Source: Methanomethylovorans sp. PtaU1.Bin073
GTDB lineage: Archaea; Halobacteriota; Methanosarcinia; Methanosarcinales; Methanosarcinaceae
Reading direction: 5' to 3'
Assembly: GCA_002067265.1 (NCBI GenBank)
Contig: MVQW01000274.1
Location: 1-7,082, forward strand
Length of the DNA stretch: 7,082 nt
Shown piece by piece: positions 1 through 5,697 of this stretch. The position numbers and the translations under genes were made by a program. Below the pieces are notes generated by a model that ran no database searches, had not been told where the DNA came from, and was given only the letters and a program-made list of their open reading frames with translations. The number at the start of each line of letters is the position of its first letter. Positions within the stretch are counted from its first letter, which is position 1.

Positions 1-441
1 CAACCAGACTACGGTTCAATTTTACCTCTTCCGGCTATCTTTTTAGGCCTTATGATGTGTTTTACTGATTGGGGATTCACACTTTCTGGTGTCGCAAGGG
101 ATGTGGAAGGAGACCGTGCACGCGGTGCACCCACATTCCCCGTAACTTTTGGTGTACCAGCTACTGCCAAATTCGTTACTCTCATGTGGATAGTAGGAGT
201 CATTGCTTCTATTGCAATAGGTATCACTGCCCATCTTGGACCTGTATTTTTTGCAGGTGCTATCCTTGCAGGTATATGGATGCTATCTCAATCATTTGAT
301 TTCATTAAAAACTCCACTCCTTCAAGAGGTGGCCGTCTTTTCCTTCAGGGTTCACGTTACAGGGGAATAATGTTTGGTTCACTTATAGTAGATGTACTTC
401 TCATGGTACTATCATCCGGCTACGCTTCTATATTATGGTAA
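1..441 (+). CDS. UbiA-family membrane prenyltransferase, C-terminal part (5' end outside window)
   Basis: The frame is open from base 1, so the N-terminus with the first Asp-rich motif is missing; 146 residues are visible. A second Asp-rich UbiA motif, RDVEGDRARG followed by TFPVTFG, lies at visible residues 33-50. Its D34, E36 and D38 would bind the Mg-diphosphate of the prenyl donor. Two hydrophobic spans follow (about residues 59-95) and one more near the C-terminus (about 123-143), as expected for this integral membrane family. The family transfers a polyprenyl chain from its diphosphate to an acceptor. The VEGDRA-G-x-x-x-x-P-V spacing resembles the (bacterio)chlorophyll synthase type of UbiA and also digeranylgeranylglyceryl-phosphate synthases, so the acceptor cannot be read from this fragment. 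The methionine at base 52 is internal, not a start. The gene ends 10 bases before the reductase-like gene, so the two are almost surely one transcription unit. Confidence 0.88.
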   Translation, partial: QPDYGSILPLPAIFLGLMMCFTDWGFTLSGVARDVEGDRARGAPTFPVTFGVPATAKFVTLMWIVGVIASIAIGITAHLGPVFFAGAILAGIWMLSQSFDFIKNSTPSRGGRLFLQGSRYRGIMFGSLIVDVLLMVLSSGYASILW

Positions 442-444
442 GGT
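441..444 (+). promoter_or_regulatory. Ribosome binding site (AGGT) setting the reductase start at 452
   Basis: AGGT overlaps the last base of the upstream stop codon and lies 7 bases before the ATG at 452. This supports 452 over the in-frame ATG at 392, which would overlap the upstream coding region by 50 bases and add 20 residues ahead of the Rossmann fold. Confidence 0.5.
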
Positions 445-451
445 AATTCTA

Positions 452-1609
452 ATGGATGCAGATATTATAGTAATTGGTGCCTCTCCGGCAGGCCTTATGG
501 CTGCCCGTAATGCTGCCTTAAAAAGTGCAAATGTTATTCTCATTGAACGAAAAGAAGCTATTGGCAATCCGACTCATCCTGCAAACACTTTCTTTAAAGG
601 AATGTTTGACAGGACAGGTGAGGCAGTTGATCAGAGCTACGTGATAAAGAATCTCAAAGGTGCACATATTGTAGCTCCTTCAGGCGGTGAAGTTGTAGTA
701 GAGAGCCCTGCATATTTCTTGAACCGTAAGAAGTTTGACGACTATTATGCACAACAAGTGAGTAAGGCCGGTGTTGATATCCGCACAGGGGTAGAAGCTC
801 TGAATGTGATTCGAAGTGAAGGTGCATTTTCTATAAGTACCAATGAAGGAATGTTGAAGTCTAAATTGGTCATTATTTCTGATGGCATCAATTCGAGAAT
901 TGCAGGGCTTCTGGGCATGAAACCCATCAAATATCCTCGTGACATAGCATGGTCTATGGAAGCTGAGATAGAAGCACCAGGTATAGGAGAACCGGATATG
1001 TTCGAGTACTATGTCGGTAATCATGCTCCAGGATGGAAATCAACCTATTCTCCATGTGGTGGTGATCGGGCAACCCTGGGTGTATACGTACGCAGGCATG
1101 GAATGAATGTCTCCTCTTTCTTTGATGCTTGGGTGGAGCGCTTCAAGAAAATAAAAGGCTTAGATGATATATCCTTCATCAGCAAGTCTGTGGGTGGTGA
1201 TCCTATCGCTGCTATTCCAGGAGATATCATAGGTGAAGGAGTTATGATAACCGGAGGCTCTGCAGCCCAGTCTGGTATAGGATACGGTATGCATGCGGGT
1301 CAGATGTGCGGTGATGTAGCTGCAGATGCCATTGCAAAAGGTGATGTTTCTCCAGCATTTTTGTCACAGTACAGAAAACGCTGGAATAAAGAGTACAGGA
1401 ATGAGTATTATCTCGGCCGTATCGCACTAGAGACACTGCGGAAGATGACAGACAAAGAAATAGATTCCATGATACAGGTATTTGAAGGTGAGGATCTTTC
1501 TTTTATTCAGGGTGATCCTACGACCAAAGCAATACGTACTGGCATGTTCATGCTCAGGAAAAAGCCATCTTCATTGCTTTCCTATAGGGCTGCACTGAGG
1601 AGGAAGTAA
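452..1609 (+). CDS. Geranylgeranyl-reductase-like FAD-dependent oxidoreductase (divergent)
   Basis: The product is 385 residues, usual for the geranylgeranyl reductase (GGR) family. An N-terminal FAD Rossmann motif reads VIGASPAG (residues 7-14), with E32 at the end of the second strand to bind the FAD ribose. The second flavin loop reads TGGSAAQSGIGYGM (267-280). The family saturates isoprenoid double bonds in archaeal lipids, chlorophyll side chains or quinone tails. Three places depart from typical GGRs. The usual Cys-Gly after the first FAD segment is replaced by NPTHPANTF (39-47). The aromatic YxWxFP-type stretch is replaced by a GWKSTYSP sequence. The GDAAG of the second flavin loop reads GSAAQ. 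The substrate therefore probably differs from archaeol precursors, while redox function stays likely. Lying between a prenyltransferase and a radical SAM gene, it probably reduces the chain attached by the UbiA protein. The start is supported by AGGT at 441 and by the Rossmann fold beginning at once. Confidence 0.85.
   Translation: MDADIIVIGASPAGLMAARNAALKSANVILIERKEAIGNPTHPANTFFKGMFDRTGEAVDQSYVIKNLKGAHIVAPSGGEVVVESPAYFLNRKKFDDYYAQQVSKAGVDIRTGVEALNVIRSEGAFSISTNEGMLKSKLVIISDGINSRIAGLLGMKPIKYPRDIAWSMEAEIEAPGIGEPDMFEYYVGNHAPGWKSTYSPCGGDRATLGVYVRRHGMNVSSFFDAWVERFKKIKGLDDISFISKSVGGDPIAAIPGDIIGEGVMITGGSAAQSGIGYGMHAGQMCGDVAADAIAKGDVSPAFLSQYRKRWNKEYRNEYYLGRIALETLRKMTDKEIDSMIQVFEGEDLSFIQGDPTTKAIRTGMFMLRKKPSSLLSYRAALRRK
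1597..1603 (+). promoter_or_regulatory. Ribosome binding site (GAGGAGG) selecting the GTG start at 1613
   Basis: GAGGAGG sits inside the last codons of the reductase gene. It is 9 bases from the GTG at 1613 and 15 from the next in-frame ATG at 1619, so GTG is the better start. This is the strongest Shine-Dalgarno sequence of the operon. Confidence 0.6.
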
Positions 1610-1612
1610 GCA

Positions 1613-2761
1613 GTGACTATGGATAAATATTATTTCTACCAAAATCCCCTTTTCAAGGTCTATGCAACAATCCAAGATGGTCTTGTGAAGATGGATACCG
1701 AAGGTTTAGTATCTCCTGTTTTTAAAGTGATGATTAAAGATCTCATGGGGATGTTTGATGATACGAAGCCTTCAAAGGTGGATGGGAACAGACTTATTTA
1801 TTCCACCTGGATGCCTCCGATACCAAGCAAATCCTTTGATCGGCTTGTGTCCAGCCAGTTGGGAAACATGAGGGGTAAATACATACCAGAGCAATTGACC
1901 ATTTCTATTACTGAGGATTGCCCTAATAAATGCCTCCACTGTGCATTACCCGATACAAAAAATCGTGCAAAGCTAGAACCTGCTGTTGTAAAATCAATCA
2001 TTGACCAGGCACAGGATCTAGGCACAACCCTGATCATATTCGATGGGGGAGAGCCCCTGCTATATGTGGGGCTGGAAGAACTGATATCTTATGTAGATCA
2101 GCAGCGTGCGATTCCTGCCCTGTTCACTTCGGGTGTAGGCTTAACTGCCGAGCGTGCACAGAGCCTTAAGGATGCTGGTCTCTACATGCTTAGTGTGAGT
2201 CTGGATAGTGCTCATGAAGAAGGACACGACCTCATGCGTGGCAGGGCAGGTGTGTTCAAAGATGCCATTTCTGCAATACTCAATGGAATCGAGGCTGGCC
2301 TTCTTGTGAATATGTATGTGGTGATCTCCCCTAGAAATATACATGAATTAGATGATTTCTATCAACTTGCCTGTGAGACAGGAGTACAAGAAATATCTTT
2401 CTTTGAAATCGTTCCAACTGGTAGGTGGCTTGACCGCACTAACGAGGTGCTTTCAGCAGAAGATCGCAAAAAGTTCGATGATTTTGTCCTCAGGGCAAGC
2501 AAAAGTGATGGTCCTCGAATCTTCCCTATACCTCATATCGTAGGAAAAATGGGTTGTTTCGCCGGAAAAAAATGGTTGCATATAACTCCTGAAGGAAACG
2601 TGTGGCCATGTTCTTGTCTTCCTCTAAGTTACGGTAATATTCATGATGATAGTCTAAAATCCATATGGAAAAAGGTTACTCACGACGCTACCTTTACAGG
2701 TGGCAAATGCTTAATGCGTAATTCTGAGTTCAGACGTATCCGTCTTGGATTAAATGATTGA
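1613..2761 (+). CDS. Radical SAM protein with N-terminal extension and Cys-rich (SPASM/twitch-like) C-terminus
   Basis: The 382-residue product carries the radical SAM cluster motif CPNKCLHC (C103, C107, C110), which binds the 4Fe-4S cluster that cleaves S-adenosylmethionine. The SAM-contacting GGEP follows at 145-148, and the rest of the partial TIM barrel runs to about residue 270. The first ~95 residues precede the barrel and match no domain I recognise. The C-terminal part has C315, C333, C335 and C366 around a HITPEGNVWPC segment of the kind seen in SPASM/twitch domains, so an auxiliary iron-sulfur cluster is likely. The full seven-cysteine SPASM set is not present. The gene starts 3 bases after the reductase stop codon, with its ribosome binding site inside that gene, so translation is probably coupled. 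The reaction is unknown. Context suggests modification of the same prenylated product, or assembly of its head group. I am confident of the superfamily, not of the substrate. Confidence 0.9.
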   Translation: MTMDKYYFYQNPLFKVYATIQDGLVKMDTEGLVSPVFKVMIKDLMGMFDDTKPSKVDGNRLIYSTWMPPIPSKSFDRLVSSQLGNMRGKYIPEQLTISITEDCPNKCLHCALPDTKNRAKLEPAVVKSIIDQAQDLGTTLIIFDGGEPLLYVGLEELISYVDQQRAIPALFTSGVGLTAERAQSLKDAGLYMLSVSLDSAHEEGHDLMRGRAGVFKDAISAILNGIEAGLLVNMYVVISPRNIHELDDFYQLACETGVQEISFFEIVPTGRWLDRTNEVLSAEDRKKFDDFVLRASKSDGPRIFPIPHIVGKMGCFAGKKWLHITPEGNVWPCSCLPLSYGNIHDDSLKSIWKKVTHDATFTGGKCLMRNSEFRRIRLGLND

Positions 2762-2779
2762 AAAAACGAAATTGAAATT

Positions 2780-2799
2780 TAAGGGTGAAAACACCCTTA
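2780..2799. terminator. Bidirectional hairpin terminator between convergent genes
   Basis: TAAGGGTG and CACCCTTA form an 8-bp perfect stem around an AAAA loop. On the + strand it is followed by TCTTATCTTTTT. On the - strand it is followed by a T-rich run ending in a six-T tract. It lies between the ends of the radical SAM gene (2761) and the coiled-coil gene (2810) and can serve both. Factor-independent archaeal termination depends mainly on the T-run; the stem may add pausing or protect the 3' end. Confidence 0.65.
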
Positions 2800-2809
2800 T
2801 CTTATCTTT

Positions 2810-3667
2810 TTATAGCAGTCCAGATCTCTGAAGTGCCATGAGGTTCTCTGTAGTGAGTTTCTCTCCGGCCTTGAACTTATCAAAGATATCTTCGGCGTCT
2901 TTACGCATATCAGCCTTGGATACTTCTCTTCTGCCATCAGTTTCTCCCTTCTTGAGCTTGCGGACCTCTTTGTCAATGTCCCTTATCTCTTTCTGGGCAG
3001 CTATGAACTTTTTGTGTTTCTCATCTGCACTTTCTTGGAACTTTACGAATTCCTTGTGTGCAGCATCGGATTCGGCACGTATCTTGTCAGCTTCTTTAAA
3101 GGTTGCTATCATGAGGTCATGATATTCCTGTGCTTTTTGTGCATATTCGGACAAAAATGTGTGTTCTTTTGAAGCTTCGTCCCTGATATCCTGTGCCTTT
3201 GTGAGCAGTTCCTTTAATTCCTGGTTGCTTTCAAGCTGCTGTTTTTTAGCATTGTATATTTTGCGCAGCTCTGTGATCTTGTTCACAAGTTCTCTTTCCT
3301 TGCTTGTGCTGAGAACTTCTGTCTGCTGTGCAAACTCCAGGCGATCGATATCTTTACGGATATCTTTGATTGATGGACCTGTAAGGTTATTCTCTCCACG
3401 GATGGTGTCTATCTGGGCATATATCTCATTTGCCCTGTTGTTGATCTCATCCCTCAAGTCCTTATGCTCTTTGACCTTCACATTGTTCTCATCACGAAGG
3501 TTCTTATAATTCTGAGCTTCGTTAATAAGGTCTTTAGTCTTCTTATTGAGCTCATTACGCTTTGCAGCAAGCTTGCTTGCTTCGGCATTGAGTTCGTTGC
3601 GCTGTGTCTTGTATTCTTCTGACAGTCTTTTCAGCTCTGTCTTCTTCTCGTTCAGTTCTTTCAACAT
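2810..3667 (-). CDS. Archaeal coiled-coil protein of the COG1340 type, downstream of serB
   Basis: The 285-residue product is almost wholly charged alpha-helix, rich in Lys, Glu, Arg and Asn, with heptad spacing and no membrane span or signal peptide, so it is probably cytoplasmic. One helical arm runs from residue 1 to about 92 and is built on repeats of RNELN/RDE. A break at NNLTGPSIKD (93-102) leads to a conserved-looking segment with an RLEFAQQTEVLS core and KERELV (about 109-128). A second arm (~129-240) follows, and a short C-terminal module ends in IFDKFKAGEKLTTENL...LQRSGLL. This layout fits the uncharacterised archaeal family COG1340, from memory. The start is ATG with a GGGAGGA ribosome binding site 10 bases upstream. 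It lies 40 bases after serB on the same strand, so co-transcription is likely. No function is established; a structural, scaffold or chromosome-related role is only a guess from its shape. Confidence 0.82.
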   Translation of the reverse strand: MLKELNEKKTELKRLSEEYKTQRNELNAEASKLAAKRNELNKKTKDLINEAQNYKNLRDENNVKVKEHKDLRDEINNRANEIYAQIDTIRGENNLTGPSIKDIRKDIDRLEFAQQTEVLSTSKERELVNKITELRKIYNAKKQQLESNQELKELLTKAQDIRDEASKEHTFLSEYAQKAQEYHDLMIATFKEADKIRAESDAAHKEFVKFQESADEKHKKFIAAQKEIRDIDKEVRKLKKGETDGRREVSKADMRKDAEDIFDKFKAGEKLTTENLMALQRSGLL

Positions 3668-3677
3668 CGCTTGTTAA

Positions 3678-3687
3678 TCCTCCCTCT
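3678..3687 (-). promoter_or_regulatory. Ribosome binding site of the coiled-coil gene
   Basis: On the - strand this reads AGAGGGAGGA, a strong Shine-Dalgarno match 10 bases before the ATG at 3667. It follows directly on a 5-bp hairpin (3688-3703) in the gap after serB. Confidence 0.55.
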
Positions 3688-3707
3688 CCGGCGTTGAAGC
3701 CGGCGTT

Positions 3708-4418
3708 TCATGCATTTCTAATGCACGATACACACCGCTGATCCAGATCGAATGATTCGATGACTGGTATCACAGCTTTGAGGTTCTTCTCTATAATCAC
3801 AATATCTGCATGTTGTCGCAATACAGGCTTCGAATTGAATGCTATAGAGTATCTTGCTCTTTTGAAGATACATATATCATTTGCTCCGTCACCTACAACT
3901 ATGCAATCTTCAGGTGCGATCCCGTGCTGAGCTGCAATCTCTTCAAGCACCAGTTCCTTTGAGTTCTGTGCAGTAAGGGATCCCACCACTTCACCAGTGA
4001 TGATCCCATCCTTTACTATTAGTTCGTTGGATACTACGTGGTCTATTCCAAGTAGTTTTCCCACTCTTTCCGATGATAGTGTGAATCCACCAGATACCAT
4101 TGCAGTAGTATATCCTGCAGACTTCACGAAATTGATCAGTTCTTTAGCACCAGGCATCAGAGGCATCTTATCTAAAGCTGCGATTGCATCTTCTAAAGTT
4201 AATCCTTTCAGAAGTTTCACTCTCTCCTTAAGTGCTTGAGAGAAATCTATCTCTCCTTTCATAGCCCTTTCGGTTATTGCTGATACCTCTCTTCCAACTC
4301 CCGCCGCCTTCGCAAGCTCATCGATAGTTTCAGCATCGATCAGTGTACTGTCCATATCAAAAACTATCAACTTCTTACTATCACTACTTTTCTCAGAAAG
4401 ACCACTTATATAACTCAC
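3708..4418 (-). CDS. serB: Phosphoserine phosphatase
   Basis: The 236-residue HAD-superfamily hydrolase makes L-serine from L-3-phosphoserine, the last step of the phosphorylated serine pathway, in the cytoplasm. Motif I is FDMDSTLID with nucleophile D21 and acid/base D23. A helical cap region (about 30-85) contains the expected TIDELAK and the E/F-containing GEIDFSQAL. Motif II is VSGG (S109), motif III is the lysine near 154, and motif IV is GDGANDICIF (D177, D181). The following IAFNSKPVL...AD is typical of SerB. No ACT domain is present, so this is the short archaeal form. The start is read as GTG at 4418, with AGGT 7 bases upstream; the first ~15 residues are non-conserved. The last residues, RCVSCIRNA, form an unusual CxxC tail beyond the fold. 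It is followed after 40 bases by the coiled-coil gene and is divergent from mtd. Confidence 0.93.
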   Translation of the reverse strand: MSYISGLSEKSSDSKKLIVFDMDSTLIDAETIDELAKAAGVGREVSAITERAMKGEIDFSQALKERVKLLKGLTLEDAIAALDKMPLMPGAKELINFVKSAGYTTAMVSGGFTLSSERVGKLLGIDHVVSNELIVKDGIITGEVVGSLTAQNSKELVLEEIAAQHGIAPEDCIVVGDGANDICIFKRARYSIAFNSKPVLRQHADIVIIEKNLKAVIPVIESFDLDQRCVSCIRNA

Positions 4419-4633
4419 TTGATCTACCTAGGATTTAAGGTTGTAAATGGGGCTTATGGAACAGGCTGATGTGAAATAAATGACATTACTTTTAACCTTT
4501 TCGGATAGATTCTTCTCAATTGGTACAAAATTCCACTAATTCTTCGCTCCTTCTAGATATCTCTCCATTCGAGTGTTATTCTTCCCAAAAGTAATATATG
4601 CTACACTGTACAATTGCTGTGCTGTGATTTTAT
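4419..4633. promoter_or_regulatory. Divergent intergenic region between serB and mtd
   Basis: These 215 bases contain no convincing ORF or RNA gene. They must carry the promoters for serB (leftward) and mtd (rightward). The rightward promoter is clear and is listed separately. For serB, the best candidate on the - strand is CGAAAAGG followed by TTAAAAGTAA (about 4484-4504), a weak BRE/TATA match that would give a leader of roughly 45 bases. The 9-mer AAAAGTAAT occurs once in each orientation (4485-4493 on the - strand, 4587-4595 on the + strand). Confidence 0.45.
4585..4599 (+). promoter_or_regulatory. BRE/TATA promoter of mtd
   Basis: CCAAAAG followed by TAATATAT gives a plausible TFB-recognition element plus TATA box. 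Transcription would start about 25 bases after the box centre, near 4621-4625, leaving a leader of only about 10 bases. That leader carries GTGAT (4624-4628), complementary to the archaeal 16S rRNA 3' end and 5 bases from the ATG. Distances rest on the usual archaeal spacing; the start site itself was not observed. Confidence 0.55.
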
Positions 4634-5458
4634 ATGGCAAAGATTGGAATAATTAAACTAGGCAATTTGGGCATGAGCCAGGTCATTGATCTGGTTCAGG
4701 ATGAGATTGCAGCAAGAGAAGGTATCAGTGTACGTGTTTTCGGTACAGGTCCTAAAATGGGAAAAGATGAAGCTGCTGCAACAGCAGAATTCAAGGATAC
4801 GGGAGCAGACTTTTATATTATGATCAGTCCTAACTCAAGCGCTCCAGGTCCAACTGCAGCACGTGAACACTTTAAAGATGTTCCATGCATCATCGTCTCC
4901 GATGGGCCTACCAAGAAAGAGGACCGTGAAGCTCTCCAGCAGGCTGGCTTTGGTTACATTATCATGACCGTCGATCCACTCATCGGTGCAAAGACCGAAT
5001 TCCTTGACCCGGTAGAAATGGCATCCTTCAACTCTGATGCAATGAAAGTCCTCTCTACATGTGGTGTAGTAAGGCTCATTCAGGAAGAACTGGACAAGGT
5101 AGCAGCCCAGGTAGATGCAGGCGAGCCAATACAGTTGCCTCACATTCTTGCAAAGCCAGAGGTATGTATCGAGAGAGCTCACTTCAGCAACCCCTATGCA
5201 AAAGCAAAGGGCCTTGCAGCACTGCACATGGCTGACATGGTTGCAAAGATCAATTTCCCAGCATGCTTCATGATGAAGGAGCTTGAACAGGTAGCTCTTA
5301 CAACAGCTGCAGGTCATGAAATGATGAGGGCAGCAGCCCAGCTTGCAATCGAAGCACGTGAGATCGAGAAAGCCAATGATACTGTTTTCAGGCAACCCCA
5401 CTCTAAGAAGGGAGGCAAGCTGTTCCAGAAGACAAAGCTTTATGAGAAGCCTCAGTGA
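4634..5458 (+). CDS. mtd: F420-dependent methylenetetrahydromethanopterin dehydrogenase
   Basis: The 274-residue product matches Mtd closely in length (about 275-280 usual) and sequence. The N-terminus MAKIGIIKLGNLG, the VFGTGPKMG segment (about 36-44), MISPNSSAPGP (about 63-73), IIVSDGPTKK and the DPLIGAKTEFLDPVEM stretch are all hallmarks of the family. The enzyme reversibly transfers hydride between reduced F420 and methenyl-tetrahydromethanopterin (or tetrahydrosarcinapterin) in the cytoplasm. It runs reductively in CO2 methanogenesis and oxidatively when methyl groups are disproportionated. Codon use is restricted (many GCA, GAA, AAG, ATC), as expected of a highly expressed gene. It has its own promoter and short leader, and a hairpin starting in the stop codon, so it is probably a single-gene transcript. 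The neighbours have no metabolic link to it. No truncation or missing region is seen. Confidence 0.97.
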   Translation: MAKIGIIKLGNLGMSQVIDLVQDEIAAREGISVRVFGTGPKMGKDEAAATAEFKDTGADFYIMISPNSSAPGPTAAREHFKDVPCIIVSDGPTKKEDREALQQAGFGYIIMTVDPLIGAKTEFLDPVEMASFNSDAMKVLSTCGVVRLIQEELDKVAAQVDAGEPIQLPHILAKPEVCIERAHFSNPYAKAKGLAALHMADMVAKINFPACFMMKELEQVALTTAAGHEMMRAAAQLAIEAREIEKANDTVFRQPHSKKGGKLFQKTKLYEKPQ

Positions 5459-5476
5459 AGTACTTTACAGTACTTC
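5457..5476 (+). terminator. Hairpin terminator of mtd, overlapping the stop codon
   Basis: GAAGTACT and AGTACTTC form an 8-bp perfect stem around a TTAC loop, followed by CATCTTTTATTTCTT. The stem begins at the second base of the mtd TGA. Its position and the T-rich tail fit termination or 3'-end stabilisation of an abundant mRNA. Some readthrough into the small gene at 5500 is possible. Confidence 0.65.
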
Positions 5477-5499
5477 CATCTTTTATTTCTTGAACTAAT

Positions 5500-5685
5500 A
5501 TGAACACATTACTAGCTTTTCTCATCGCAATAATTCTTTTTGCAGTTTCAGTTGCCATCACGGCAGTAGCTCTTAAATATGCTATTAGTATCCAAAACCC
5601 AACCTCAAATCCAGATACTGCTGTTAATCAGAACTTAGAAACAGATTTCTTATTAGAAGATAACAAAAAAGAAGAAATCCAGTAA
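5500..5685 (+). CDS. Small single-span membrane protein, unknown function
   Basis: The 61-residue ORF starts MNTLLAFLIAIILF. Residues 3-30 form one strongly hydrophobic helix, followed by a polar, net-acidic tail of about 30 residues ending in EDNKKEEIQ. I recognise no family. Support for a real gene: a clean membrane helix followed by a soluble tail, an ATG 41 bases after mtd, and a stop codon inside its own hairpin. Against it: no Shine-Dalgarno sequence is visible upstream (CTTGAACTAAT precedes the ATG) and no clear TATA box lies between the mtd terminator and the start. It may be translated from mtd readthrough or from a leaderless transcript. The helix has no lipobox cysteine, so it is an anchor rather than a lipoprotein signal. 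It could be a small subunit or regulator of a membrane complex, but nothing here names the partner. Confidence 0.55.
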   Translation: MNTLLAFLIAIILFAVSVAITAVALKYAISIQNPTSNPDTAVNQNLETDFLLEDNKKEEIQ

Positions 5686-5696
5686 TATTTTACTGG
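5679..5696. terminator. Hairpin terminator between convergent genes, containing the stop codon of the small membrane protein
   Basis: CCAGTAA and TTACTGG make a 7-bp perfect stem with a TATT loop. The TAA stop of the small membrane protein is the last part of the left arm. On the + strand it is followed by TTTATTGTCTTATTCTT. The stop codon of the - strand gene lies at 5698-5700, immediately beside it, so the hairpin could serve both converging transcripts. Confidence 0.55.
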
Positions 5697-5697
5697 T

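Noticed and set aside
392..451. Upstream ATG giving the reductase 20 extra residues
   Set aside because: It would overlap the UbiA gene by 50 bases, lacks a good ribosome binding site, and adds residues ahead of a Rossmann fold that begins directly after the ATG at 452.
680..1024. 114-residue - strand ORF within the reductase gene
   Set aside because: Low-quality composition, no family, and fully contained in a well-supported gene.
2838..3509. Two + strand ORFs (2838-3122 and 3159-3509) opposite the coiled-coil gene
   Set aside because: Their Ser/Leu-rich sequence is the mirror of Lys/Glu-rich coiled-coil codons; no domain or promoter supports them.
3688..3703. Hairpin CCGGC-GTTGAA-GCCGG between serB and the coiled-coil gene as a terminator
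   Set aside because: On the - strand it is followed by the purine-rich ribosome binding site, not a T-run, and the stem is only 5 bp; at most a minor intercistronic structure.
4419..4633. Small RNA or riboswitch in the serB-mtd gap
   Set aside because: No stable extended pairing, no tRNA-like arms and no known riboswitch core could be read.
4835..5401. 188-residue ORF on the - strand inside mtd
   Set aside because: It is antisense to a certain, highly biased gene, its Cys/His-rich composition is that of a complementary frame, and it has no recognisable domain.
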